Of a stretch of 57,625 nt of DNA, positions 45,439 through 53,199 are shown in pieces; positions within the stretch are counted from its first letter, which is position 1; every line of letters starts with the position of its first letter. The position numbers and the translations under genes are program-made. Source of the stretch: an uncultured Draconibacterium sp. (GTDB lineage: Bacteria > Bacteroidota > Bacteroidia > Bacteroidales > Prolixibacteraceae). The notes beneath the pieces are model-generated. The model was not told the DNA's origin. It did no database searches and worked only from the letters and a program-made list of their open reading frames with translations. Location of the stretch: positions 1 through 57,625 of the forward strand of contig CANLMQ010000037.1 in assembly GCA_947492175.1 (NCBI GenBank), in the 5' to 3' direction.

Positions 45439-46206
45439 ATGCAAAACTTAAAAGTAACCATCGTACAACCCGATATAATCTGGGAAAATCGGCAAGCTAA
45501 TCTCGATAATTATTCAAAATGGTTGAATAACATTGATGATACAGATGTTATTCTTTTGCCCGAAATGTTTACAACCGGTTTTTCGATGGAGCCCGAAAAG
45601 TTGAAAGAAACTATGGATGGAGTATCTGTAAAATGGATGAAAAGGGTAGCAGCAGAAAAAAATGTGGCTATCTCGGGCAGCCTGATTATTGAAGAAAACA
45701 AGCAGATTTATAATCGGGCTCTTTGGGTTTTTCCAGATGGGAGGATTCAAAAATACGATAAACGCCATTTGTTTTCAATGGGGAAGGAGCACCTTCATTA
45801 TTCTGCCGGTAAAGAAAAAACAATTATAGAGTACAAGGGCTGGAAGTTTTGTCCGCAAATATGTTACGATCTTCGTTTCCCGGTATTTGCCAGAAACCTG
45901 GAAGATTACGATGTGCTTTTTTATGTGGCAAACTGGCCTTCGCCTCGTCATCATGTTTGGAGAAACCTGCTGGTTTCGAGAGCAATTGAAAACCAGGCTT
46001 ATTGTTTTGGAATAAACCGTACCGGAACCGACGGAGCCGGATTAAAATATCTTGGCGATTCTGCCTGCATTTCACCCAAAGGAATGGCCGAATTTTTAGG
46101 CGAGTATGAAAAACTTCAAACATTCGAGATTTCCTATTCTGAACTTCACGAATTCAGAAAACGTTTCCCGCTTCTTTCTGATCGCGATACTTTTACGATT
46201 GTTTAA
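45439..46206 (+). CDS. Nitrilase-superfamily amidase, omega-amidase (YafV) type
   Basis: 255 residues, cytoplasmic. The nitrilase triad is present: E42 (LLPEMFTTGF), K108 (KYDKRHLF) and C142 (CPQICYDLRFP). The closest group I recall is YafV/omega-amidase, which hydrolyses 2-oxoglutaramate or 2-oxosuccinamate in glutamine/methionine salvage. The short length and MEPEKL after the glutamate fit that group. TACATTTG at 45376-45383 matches the -7 box 55 bp upstream. Confidence 0.9.
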   Translation: MQNLKVTIVQPDIIWENRQANLDNYSKWLNNIDDTDVILLPEMFTTGFSMEPEKLKETMDGVSVKWMKRVAAEKNVAISGSLIIEENKQIYNRALWVFPDGRIQKYDKRHLFSMGKEHLHYSAGKEKTIIEYKGWKFCPQICYDLRFPVFARNLEDYDVLFYVANWPSPRHHVWRNLLVSRAIENQAYCFGINRTGTDGAGLKYLGDSACISPKGMAEFLGEYEKLQTFEISYSELHEFRKRFPLLSDRDTFTIV

Positions 46207-46292
46207 AATCACATAAAGCTTCATTCAGGAACTTATTTGGAGCGAAATTCACAAATAATCTTCTTTTATAAATCCCAGAATATAAAACTTAT

Positions 46293-46390
46293 AACTAATT
46301 GTCTAGTTGTGTAACATGCAGATATTTAGTTAAATACGATTTGTGTCTTAAATTAACTAAGGTTTTAGTTTGTAAACTAATAATTTAGTT
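46293..46390. promoter_or_regulatory. BlaI-type operator ladder upstream of the tonB gene
   Basis: Between 46355 and 46390 four half-sites alternate in orientation exactly every 10 bp: AACTAA (46355), TTAGTT (46365), AACTAA (46375), TTAGTT (46385), each pair separated by 4 bp. A further pair, AACTAA (46293) and CTAGTT (46303), has the same 10-bp step, and a lone TTAGTT is at 46326. The same 36-bp layout precedes the blaI-like gene (48017-48052). The half-site resembles the TACA/TGTA-containing dyads of BlaI/MecI. Confidence 0.7.
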
Positions 46391-46399
46391 GTAGGTTTG
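46369..46399 (+). promoter_or_regulatory. Promoter of the tonB gene
   Basis: TTTG (46369-46372) and TAGGTTTG (46392-46399) match the Bacteroidota -33 and -7 elements with a 19-bp spacer. Half-sites of the operator ladder overlap the -33 box and fill the spacer, so a bound repressor would block RNA polymerase. Confidence 0.7.
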
Positions 46400-46502
46400 C
46401 TTCTGTAATCATGATTAAAAAGATAGTTGATGTGAAGCAGGAAACTGGTTGTGTTATTGAACGGTAATTATAACAGATAATAACCAGTAATCTTAAAAAA
46501 TC

Positions 46503-47192
46503 ATGGAAGTAAAGAAAACGCCTAAGGCAGATCTGGAAGGAAAGCGAAGTACCTTCCTATTAATTGGTTTGGTAATTGCACTTGGAACAATACTTTTAGC
46601 TTTTGAATGGACTTCAAAGCCGGCAAAAGCAGAATCGTTGGGGATGATTGTATCGCACGAAGTAGAGGAGGAGATCATTCCAATAACAAGAGAGCAGGAA
46701 GTAAAACCACCACCTCCTCCGCCACCACCAAAAGTTATCGAAGTATTGAACATTGTAGATGACGATGTTGAAATTGAGGAAGAACTGGAAATTGATGATA
46801 CCGAAGCGGATGATGAAACCGTAATTAATGTGCAGCCCGTAATAGAAACAGAGGAAGAGGAGGAAGTTGAGGAACAAATATTCTTCAATATTATTGAAGA
46901 ACCTGCAGAATTTCCAGGAGGAGAACGTGCACTTATAAAATACATTGCCAATAATGTTAAGTATCCGGTTATTGCGCAGGAAAACGGAGTTCAGGGCAAA
47001 GTATATGTAAAGTTTGTAGTGGATGAAAATGGAAATGCCGTTAATGCACAAATTGCTCGTGGTATAGATCAGTCACTTGATGCAGAGGCCCTTCGGGTTA
47101 TTAATACTTTGCCAAAGTTTAAGCCTGGCCGACAGCGTGGAAAGGCTGTTAAAGTATATTACACATCGGTAATTAATTTTCAATTACAATAA
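46503..47192 (+). CDS. tonB: Energy transducer TonB
   Basis: 229 residues. Cytoplasmic lead, one membrane helix (about 16-38, STFLLIGLVIALGTILLAF), a periplasmic linker with eight prolines (KPPPPPPPPKV) and a very acidic segment (about 80-125). The C-terminal TonB domain is about 130-229: FPGGERALIKYIANNVKYPVIAQENGVQGKVYVKFVVDENGNAVNAQIARGIDQSLDAEALRVINTLPKFKPGRQRGKAVKV. It links the proton motive force to outer-membrane receptors; no ExbB/ExbD genes are adjacent, so it may use the pair at 19124-20240 or act differently. The next gene follows after 26 bp. The operator ladder upstream suggests BlaI control. Confidence 0.92.
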   Translation: MEVKKTPKADLEGKRSTFLLIGLVIALGTILLAFEWTSKPAKAESLGMIVSHEVEEEIIPITREQEVKPPPPPPPPKVIEVLNIVDDDVEIEEELEIDDTEADDETVINVQPVIETEEEEEVEEQIFFNIIEEPAEFPGGERALIKYIANNVKYPVIAQENGVQGKVYVKFVVDENGNAVNAQIARGIDQSLDAEALRVINTLPKFKPGRQRGKAVKVYYTSVINFQLQ

Positions 47193-47218
47193 AAATTTAA
47201 ATCAATAAAGAATTAATT

Positions 47219-48004
47219 ATGAGAGTTTTAAAATTATTAGTTCCGGCATTATTTTTAATTACTGTATTTTGTTTGAATGTAGATGCCCAGGAAAAGTCAA
47301 AGAAAGAAGGCGATGTATTTTTTATTGTTGAAGAAATGCCCGAATTTCCCGGAGGTCAAGAAGCATTGAGAAAGTTCATTGCCAATAATATAAAGTATCC
47401 GGAAGTAGCCCAAAAGAATGGGATTCAGGGAAGAGTTTATATAACGTTTGTGGTTGCCGAAGATGGTTCCATTTGCCAGGCAAGAGTTGCGCGAGGTGTC
47501 GATCCTTCTCTTGACAAAGAAGCACTTCGTGTTGTAAATGCTCAACCTAAATGGAGCCCCGGAAAGCAAAAAGGAAAAGCTGTAAAAGTATCGTACACCG
47601 TACCCATAAATTTTGCACTTGGTTCGGGAGCTTCTTCCGGAAAGAGTAAAAGTGTAAGCGAGAAAAAAGAAGGCGATGTATTTTTTATTGTTGAAGAAAT
47701 GCCTGAATTCCCTGGTGGCGAACAAGCTTTAAGAGAGTTCATTTCTCAAAATATAAAGTACCCGGAAGATGCTAAAAAGAATGGTATTCAGGGAAGAGTT
47801 TATATAACGTTTGTGGTGGCTGAAGATGGTTTTATTTGCCAGACAATAGTTGCGCGAGGTGTCGATCCTTCTCTTGACAAAGAGGCCCTTCGTGTTGTAA
47901 ATGCTCAACCTAAATGGAAACCAGGAAAACAAAAAGGAAAAGCGGTAAAAGTTTCATATACCGTACCAATTATTTTTACGCTAGGCGACGATAAAAAATC
48001 TTAA
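47219..48004 (+). CDS. Secreted protein of two tandem TonB C-terminal domains
   Basis: 261 residues. Signal peptide (about 1-22, LFLITVFCLNVDAQ) with no retained membrane anchor expected, then two almost identical TonB_C domains (about 30-135 and 150-258), each beginning FFIVEEMPEFPGG and containing KYPE.A.KNGIQGRVYITFVVAEDG, VDPSLDKEALRVVNAQPKW, GKQKGKAVKVSYTVP. It cannot draw energy itself because it lacks an anchor; it may bind receptors or TonB partners in the periplasm, or be a decoy. Operon partner of the tonB gene upstream. The domains differ mainly at surface positions, consistent with recent duplication. Confidence 0.88.
   Translation: MRVLKLLVPALFLITVFCLNVDAQEKSKKEGDVFFIVEEMPEFPGGQEALRKFIANNIKYPEVAQKNGIQGRVYITFVVAEDGSICQARVARGVDPSLDKEALRVVNAQPKWSPGKQKGKAVKVSYTVPINFALGSGASSGKSKSVSEKKEGDVFFIVEEMPEFPGGEQALREFISQNIKYPEDAKKNGIQGRVYITFVVAEDGFICQTIVARGVDPSLDKEALRVVNAQPKWKPGKQKGKAVKVSYTVPIIFTLGDDKKS
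47305..47984 (+). repeat. Internal duplication of the TonB_C module
   Basis: Two copies of about 320 bp, offset 363 bp (domain 1 from about 47305, domain 2 from about 47668), share long identical tracts, such as the codons for EGDVFFIVEEMPEF and for RVYITFVV. A duplication by unequal recombination is likely. Confidence 0.85.
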
Positions 48005-48016
48005 ATTATCACACAT

Positions 48017-48052
48017 ACCTAAATGCATAGTTGTAAAACTAAGTATTTAGGT
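48017..48052. promoter_or_regulatory. BlaI-type operator ladder upstream of the blaI-like gene
   Basis: Four half-sites alternate every 10 bp: ACCTAA (48017), ATAGTT (48027), AACTAA (48037), TTAGGT (48047). The whole 36 bp is nearly symmetric, with identical outer hexamers. It has the same architecture as 46355-46390 and lies 49 bp before the ATG at 48101. TATGGTTT at 48052-48059 may be the -7 box. Autoregulation by the BlaI-like protein is expected. Confidence 0.7.
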
Positions 48053-48100
48053 ATGGTTTTTGTAATATTCGCCTTGTTTCTAAATCTTTAAAATAAAAAA

Positions 48101-48487
48101 ATGAAGGAACTTACTAAAGCCGAAGAACAGGTAATGCAGCTGTTATGGAAACTGGAGAAAGCATTTGTTAAAGATATAATAGAGCAGATGCCGATTCCCA
48201 AACCTGCATACAATACAGTTTCTACTATCATTCGAATTTTAGAGAAAAAAGGATTTATAGGGCACAATGCCTATGGAAAAACACACGAGTACTTTCCTCT
48301 GATTTCCAGAAAAGAATACACACGTTCGTATATGAAAAATTTTATGCGAAACTATTTTAGTGGTTCTTTTCAGGAAATGGTTTCATTCTTTGCCCGGGAA
48401 GACAATATGAGTTTATCGGAATTGGATGAATTATTGGAAGATGTAAAACGTGACATAAAAAACGAAAATCCGGAAGTAGATGAATAA
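48101..48487 (+). CDS. blaI: BlaI/MecI-family transcriptional repressor
   Basis: 128 residues. Winged helix at 1-72 (LTKAEEQVMQLLWKLEKAFVKDIIEQMPIPKPAYNTVSTIIRILEKKGFI), followed by the C-terminal helical dimerisation part. The PAYNTVSTIIRILEKKGF block is the family recognition helix; the proteolytic cleavage site of classical BlaI cannot be placed with confidence. It represses genes until its partner protease cleaves or inactivates it. The stop overlaps the start of the BlaR1-like gene by 8 bp, so the pair is translationally coupled. Probable binding sites: the ladders at 46355-46390 and 48017-48052. Confidence 0.92.
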   Translation: MKELTKAEEQVMQLLWKLEKAFVKDIIEQMPIPKPAYNTVSTIIRILEKKGFIGHNAYGKTHEYFPLISRKEYTRSYMKNFMRNYFSGSFQEMVSFFAREDNMSLSELDELLEDVKRDIKNENPEVDE

Positions 48488-49895
48488 CCTGGTTAATTTT
48501 ATAATTGAATCGGGGGTAAGTCTTTCATTGCTCTCGGTTATTTATATCTTGTTTTTGCGCAGGGAAACCTTTTTCAGGCTAAACCGGATATTTCTGCTTA
48601 TATCTGTAACTTTCTCAATACTTCTTCCATTCCTGAAATTCAGAGTTTACGAACCGAAGTCGATTATGCTGGCTGAAGTTACTGTTACTCCTTACCGAAA
48701 CTTGCTGGAAGCTGTAACTATTTATGGGCAAGATTTTTCAGGAAGCCTTGTACAAACAATCAGTTCGAGTCGGTTGATTATTATAATCTATCTTTTGGGA
48801 TTGTTGTTTTTTCTTGTGCGTTTTATTTTTCGTTTGATTCAGGTTTCAATTCTGATTATAAAAAATCCTGTTCAGCAAGTTGGAGCGGTGAAATTTGTTT
48901 CGGTAACAAAAGAGTTTAGCCCGTTTTCTTTTTTAAGGTATATTTTTATTAATCCTGAAAAACGAAACGAGGCGGGTTATGAAAAAATTGTTGCCCACGA
49001 GATGGAACACATAAAACAAGGTCATTCATTCGATGTATTGATTCTTGAAATTATGACGGTGCTTCAATGGTTCAATCCGTTTATGTGGATTCTGAAACGG
49101 GTTATTCGCGAAAACCACGAATTTTTGGCAGACCGGGCTGTATTAAATTCGGGAATTAGTGCGGCACAATATAAGCAGCTGTTATTAAGCCAGGCGGTTG
49201 GTTTTCAGATTGAAATGGCAAATAGTTTTAATACCTCGATGATCAAAAACAGAATTAAGATGATTTCAAAAATAAAATCTTCGAAAATTGCCAACCTGAA
49301 ATATGTATTTGGAATTTTAACGGTTCTTGCACTTGTTGTTGTATTTGCCTGCGAACAAAAAGAAACGATAGTGGCCGAGCCGGCAGATGTTAATAAAAAT
49401 CAGCAATTACAACTTACGCTTCAAGGTGATAAAATAATGATAAACGGCGACGAAGCCGACATTAAAAAAGTGGAGGAGATGATTGGCAAAGGAAAACTGG
49501 TCTTAACCAAAGATAGTTTGGGAAATTCATTTTTATCAGTATCGAAAGAAGAGAGACCTAAAAATCTGGAAAAAGATGAAACAGTTTTCTTTATCGTAGA
49601 AGATATGCCTGAGTTCCCTGGTGGAGATCTGGCTTTGCGTAAGTTTATTTCCAAATCTATAAAATATCCTGATTTAGCTGTTGAAAATGGGATACAAGGA
49701 AAAGTATACGTAACTTTTGTAGTAACAAAGGATGGTAGCATCGCCAATGCAAGAATTGCCCGCGGTGTTGATCCTCTTTTAGATCAGGAAGCTATTCGGG
49801 TTGTAAATATGCAACCTACCTGGAAACCCGGTTATCAAAAAGGTAAACCTGTTAATGTAAGTTATACTGTACCAATTAATTTTGTTTTACAATAA
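48480..49895 (+). CDS. blaR1: BlaR1-family M56 metalloprotease fused to a TonB C-terminal domain
   Basis: 471 residues. Membrane helices near 6-27, 35-55, 98-120 and 275-292; zinc motif H173-E174-M-E-H177 (VAHEMEHIKQGHS), followed by the third ligand region ENHEFLADRAV. After the last helix comes a short linker (300-370), then a periplasmic TonB_C domain (about 370-471; FFIVEDMPEFPGGDLALRKFISKSIKYPD...VSYTVPINFVLQ). In classical BlaR1 the outer domain is a penicillin sensor; here a TonB_C domain replaces it. It is closely similar to the TonB_C modules of the genes upstream. Expected role: sense something through TonB_C and cleave BlaI. Confidence 0.92.
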   Translation: MNNLVNFIIESGVSLSLLSVIYILFLRRETFFRLNRIFLLISVTFSILLPFLKFRVYEPKSIMLAEVTVTPYRNLLEAVTIYGQDFSGSLVQTISSSRLIIIIYLLGLLFFLVRFIFRLIQVSILIIKNPVQQVGAVKFVSVTKEFSPFSFLRYIFINPEKRNEAGYEKIVAHEMEHIKQGHSFDVLILEIMTVLQWFNPFMWILKRVIRENHEFLADRAVLNSGISAAQYKQLLLSQAVGFQIEMANSFNTSMIKNRIKMISKIKSSKIANLKYVFGILTVLALVVVFACEQKETIVAEPADVNKNQQLQLTLQGDKIMINGDEADIKKVEEMIGKGKLVLTKDSLGNSFLSVSKEERPKNLEKDETVFFIVEDMPEFPGGDLALRKFISKSIKYPDLAVENGIQGKVYVTFVVTKDGSIANARIARGVDPLLDQEAIRVVNMQPTWKPGYQKGKPVNVSYTVPINFVLQ

Positions 49896-49939
49896 ATAAT
49901 TGTTCCACCATAAAATGGTGAAATTAAAATAATAAAGCC

Positions 49940-51190
49940 ATGCAAATCAAAAAAACACTTTTGTTTTTATTTGTGTTCGTATATCCGTTTGTTGGACTAA
50001 CACAAAAAAATATTGATTTACTCATATTAAATAATGAATATAATCAGGCACTTATAGAAATAGAAAGGCAAATTGAAACATCGCCTAAAGTAGCATTATA
50101 TCTTAAAAAGGGGATGGTATACCAAAATTTGCAGGACTATCAGAAAGCACTTTTGGCATATACTAGCGGATTACAACTAGAATCCGATAATTCGGAAATA
50201 TTGGAGCAGGCTGCCGAATGTTTTGCCATTCTTGGAAATAATATTGATGCCATTAATTTTTACGAAAAAGCATGCTCAATATCCCCTCACAATCTTGCAC
50301 TTGCGGCAAAACTCGGACGCGTTCATATAAACCTAAAGGATTACAAGTCGGCATACCAGGTATTCTCCGGAATTTACGATCAGGATTCTTCAAATGTATA
50401 TTGGAATAAACAACTTGCATACAGTGCCTTTCGGGTTTTTAAACGCGAACAGGCAAGTTATTTATACGAAAAAGTACTGGAGGCTAATCCGCGTGACTAC
50501 AGTTCGTATTCCAATCTGATTCATACCTACAATTGGAAGAAACATGGCGATAAGATTATGGAAACGATTGAAAAGGGTTTGGCTGAATTTCCGAATTCTC
50601 CTGATTTATTGTTTGAACGTGCCATGTATTTATACAAAACAAAACAGTATAGTTCGGCATTGGTTAATTTCGAGAAATACTTGGCCGAAGAGAAAGATCC
50701 GGGCTACGAAGTACTCATGAATATTGCTATTAGTACTTATTTTGCAGAATTTGAAGAAAAAGCTCTGGAGCGGTTTAACAAACTTCAACAAATTAATCCA
50801 AACGATCCGCTGGTAATGTATTACCAAAGTTTGTGTTATAAAAAACTAAAGGATTACGAAAGTTCAGAAGAATATATGAAATGGGCAATTGATGCGTCAA
50901 TTCCACATTATACTGCAGAAATGTACCATCATCTGGGACAGATCCTGAGTCAGCAACGAAAATTTAAGGAATCGGTTGAAGCACTCGAAAAATCGCATGA
51001 ATTAAATCCCGGGAAGAAGGAAGTACTTTTTGAAATTGCAACAACTTACGAGGAATATAACTCGAATAAGACGCTGGCCTTAAACTATTATCAGGTTTAT
51101 TTGAAAGAGGCTAAAGGAGAAGGGAAAAATACAATTTACGCACTCGATCGTATCGAAAAACTAAAAGAAGATTTGTTTTTCGAAGAATGA
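49940..51190 (+). CDS. Tetratricopeptide-repeat protein, exported
   Basis: 416 residues. Signal peptide (about 1-21, VYPFVGLTQ) followed by about ten TPR units in pairs of helices (for example YQNLQDYQKALLAYTSGLQLESDN, HLGQILSQQRKFKESVEALEKSHELNPGKKEVLFE). No catalytic domain. It is probably periplasmic and mediates protein contacts. Start ATG 44 bp after the BlaR1-like stop; a 6-bp hairpin (CACCAT 49906-49911, ATGGTG 49915-49920) in the gap has no U-run, so read-through from the blaI-blaR1 operon is likely. It ends with the terminator at 51214. Confidence 0.87.
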   Translation: MQIKKTLLFLFVFVYPFVGLTQKNIDLLILNNEYNQALIEIERQIETSPKVALYLKKGMVYQNLQDYQKALLAYTSGLQLESDNSEILEQAAECFAILGNNIDAINFYEKACSISPHNLALAAKLGRVHINLKDYKSAYQVFSGIYDQDSSNVYWNKQLAYSAFRVFKREQASYLYEKVLEANPRDYSSYSNLIHTYNWKKHGDKIMETIEKGLAEFPNSPDLLFERAMYLYKTKQYSSALVNFEKYLAEEKDPGYEVLMNIAISTYFAEFEEKALERFNKLQQINPNDPLVMYYQSLCYKKLKDYESSEEYMKWAIDASIPHYTAEMYHHLGQILSQQRKFKESVEALEKSHELNPGKKEVLFEIATTYEEYNSNKTLALNYYQVYLKEAKGEGKNTIYALDRIEKLKEDLFFEE

Positions 51191-51213
51191 TAAAAGAATT
51201 GAATTATCTTATT

Positions 51214-51256
51214 AAACCGGGCTGAAATTAAATTTTTGCAATTTCCCCGGTTTTTT
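51214..51256. terminator. Bidirectional terminator between the TPR and LuxR genes
   Basis: AAACCGGG (51214-51221) pairs with CCCGGTTT (51246-51253) followed by TTT. The stem overlaps the last codons of the minus-strand LuxR gene. Confidence 0.75.
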
Positions 51257-52184
51257 CGCGTACCAGGTTTGTTAGCTGAATACGGCTTTTAACTCCGGTT
51301 TTAGTAAAAATACGATGATTATGGTCTTTTACAGTTTGCAGTGTAATAAATAGTTTTTCAGCAATTGCCTTATTGGGCTTTCCGCTGCAGATTTCCAAAA
51401 CAATTTCGGCCTCGCGTTTCGAAATTTCATATAATTTACAAAAAGCATCAAAGTTCATGTTTCTCAATGTATCCTGAGAAAGCGAATGTATTCTGATTTT
51501 TGCCGGAATAAAAACGCCGCAGGCAAATAACAGAATCACAGAAATACATGTTGATATATATCCATAAATATTGAAGATGCTCATAATTGCCGAATATCCC
51601 ACAACACAAAACAGGTACAAGACTGCCCATTTTTTATTAAATCCGCTTTCAATTAATAATGGTGCATTTCGTTTTGGCTTTAAAAAAGGATATGTAAAAA
51701 ACAGATGAACAAGTAAGTTCAGAACAACAAGGATTCTTACTACAAATAAATCGGGATCGGCCGGAATTTGTAAAATTTCTTTATGAATTAAAATTGTCAG
51801 CATAAATAACACCACTACCAAAGTAGGAAAATAGCCGATAATAAATGCTTTTGAAAATTTATAGCCGTTTAAATTAAATGCAAATTTTAAAAGCATAAAC
51901 CAACTTACTACCATAAACGGAATGCCGATAATTGGAATGAAAACAGCTAGTTTTGCCGCCAGCGCGGCACTTAAATTTAAATCGCCAATAATTAAGCGCA
52001 AAGCTGTATTTCCCCAAATACCATAAATAAAAAACGAGAATAAAAATATCTGCTGATACAACAAGGTGGCAAATACAGGCTTTTTGTAAAGCTGGTAATT
52101 CATGTATGATACCATTATGCCAAATACAGTCATTCCTGCCGAAACCACAAATGCGACTATATACGAAATACTTTCAATTAACAT
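51228..52184 (-). CDS. Membrane-anchored LuxR-type transcriptional regulator
   Basis: 318 residues. About seven hydrophobic segments occupy residues 6-225 (for example ISYIVAFVVSAGMTVFGIMVSYM, FMVVSWFMLLKFAF, GYFPTLVVVLFMLTILI, LYLFCVVGYSAIMSIFNIYG, CISVILLFACGVFIP). A cytoplasmic LuxR helix-turn-helix follows at about 250-315 (ISKREAEIVLEICSGKPNKAIAEKLFITLQTVKDHNHRIFTKTGVKSRIQL). No kinase or receiver domain, so it is a one-component regulator that would act from the membrane. The signal is unknown. ACTA/TAGT dyads lie in its leader (52197-52258). Confidence 0.85.
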   Translation of the reverse strand: MLIESISYIVAFVVSAGMTVFGIMVSYMNYQLYKKPVFATLLYQQIFLFSFFIYGIWGNTALRLIIGDLNLSAALAAKLAVFIPIIGIPFMVVSWFMLLKFAFNLNGYKFSKAFIIGYFPTLVVVLFMLTILIHKEILQIPADPDLFVVRILVVLNLLVHLFFTYPFLKPKRNAPLLIESGFNKKWAVLYLFCVVGYSAIMSIFNIYGYISTCISVILLFACGVFIPAKIRIHSLSQDTLRNMNFDAFCKLYEISKREAEIVLEICSGKPNKAIAEKLFITLQTVKDHNHRIFTKTGVKSRIQLTNLVREKTGEIAKI

Positions 52185-52196
52185 ATCTAATTTAAA

Positions 52197-52258
52197 ACTA
52201 AAGTAGTGATGTGCAATTTTACGAACTCCTTGTTTCCGCAGCTAACTACGAAAGTAGT
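52197..52258 (-). promoter_or_regulatory. Repeated ACTA...TAGT dyads upstream of the membrane LuxR gene
   Basis: ACTAAAGTAGT at 52197-52207 and ACTACGAAAGTAGT at 52245-52258 are inverted repeats; the 10-mer AAAGTAGTGA appears in the same orientation at 52200-52209 and 52251-52260. Candidate sites for autoregulation; not proven. Confidence 0.4.
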
Positions 52259-52388
52259 GAAATATATAAATCCAACTTAAGTAGGAAGGATTTTTTTTAC
52301 CCATGATGTACATTTGAAATGAGAAAACAAAAAACAATGTTCAGGTGCCGAAAGGTATCCAACAGAAAACAAATTAAAAATTAGAAAA

Positions 52389-53096
52389 ATGGAAAATTTA
52401 ACGTATTTGAATTTGAGACCTTCGGCAGGTGGAAGTTTTAGTTTCGGGTGGAAGAAGATGTTTGAAAAAGCATTCTTACCACTTTTAGTTGCCGTAATTC
52501 TTGTTGGTCTTTTAAATGGCCCATCAGGAGGACTAAAGTTTAACTTTGATAGTAATGGTTTTGACGGGCCATTCCTGTTTCTTTTACCATTGGCTTTATT
52601 TGGTTTGGCTTACGCATTCTTATTTCTTCCTGTAATAAAATACGGCGAGAATTATTTGTTCCTGAAGGCCATGAGAGATGAAGATGCAGATATAAAAATT
52701 CTTTTCGAAGGATTTAAATCAAAATACCTGGATATTATTTTGGCCCATTTAATTGTATTTGCATTGGCAGCTATAGGTTTTGTAATGCTGATAATACCTG
52801 GTTTTATTGTCGTATGTCGGTTGGCATTTGTGCCGTACCTGGTAATGGACAAAGATCTGGATGCGATGAAAGCTGTGGAAAAAAGCTGGCAAATGACACG
52901 CGGCCACGGATGGACAATTTTTGGAATGGGGATAATTTCAATCTTTGTATTTTTTGCCGGTGTACTTGTATTTATAGTTGGGGCAATATTTTCAGTAATG
53001 TGGATACATGCGGCATTTGCCTCAATGTATCAGGCAGTACTTAACGAATCTGATGATGATAATCCGATTCCAATTTTGGGAGTTAACGAAGAGTAA
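52389..53096 (+). CDS. Polytopic membrane protein of unknown function
   Basis: 235 residues. Starts MENLTYLNLRPSAGGSFSFGWKKMFEKAFLPLLVAVIL with about five membrane helices (FLFLLPLALFGLAYAFLFLPV, IILAHLIVFALAAIGFVMLIIPGFIVV, IFGMGIISIFVFFAGVLVFIVGAIFSVMW). The block IIPGFIVVCRLAFVPYLVMDKDLDAMKAVEKSWQMTRGHGW is typical of small integral membrane proteins related to DUF975/glycerophosphoryl diester phosphodiesterase membrane domains. No catalytic residues. TACATTTG at 52309-52316 matches a -7 box. Terminator at 53126. Confidence 0.75.
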   Translation: MENLTYLNLRPSAGGSFSFGWKKMFEKAFLPLLVAVILVGLLNGPSGGLKFNFDSNGFDGPFLFLLPLALFGLAYAFLFLPVIKYGENYLFLKAMRDEDADIKILFEGFKSKYLDIILAHLIVFALAAIGFVMLIIPGFIVVCRLAFVPYLVMDKDLDAMKAVEKSWQMTRGHGWTIFGMGIISIFVFFAGVLVFIVGAIFSVMWIHAAFASMYQAVLNESDDDNPIPILGVNEE

Positions 53097-53125
53097 CAAA
53101 TAACAAAAACAGTTCAAGCAGAATT

Positions 53126-53150
53126 AGCCCGGATTTTTCCGGGCTTTTTG
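53126..53150 (+). terminator. Rho-independent terminator
   Basis: AGCCCGG (53126-53132), loop ATTTTT, CCGGGCT (53139-53145), then TTTTT. Clear, strong. Confidence 0.9.
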
Positions 53151-53199
53151 TTTGTATCTAAAATCGTTTGTGTATTTTGGAATCCCAAAAATACTTTAG

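Noticed and set aside
46493..47932. Serine- or phenylalanine-rich open frames opposite tonB and the TonB_C genes
   Set aside because: Antisense shadows of acidic and proline-rich codons; the plus-strand products have clear domains.
48101..49895. Beta-lactam resistance sensor locus
   Set aside because: BlaI and BlaR1 relatives are present, but there is no penicillin-binding sensor domain and no beta-lactamase gene in the window.
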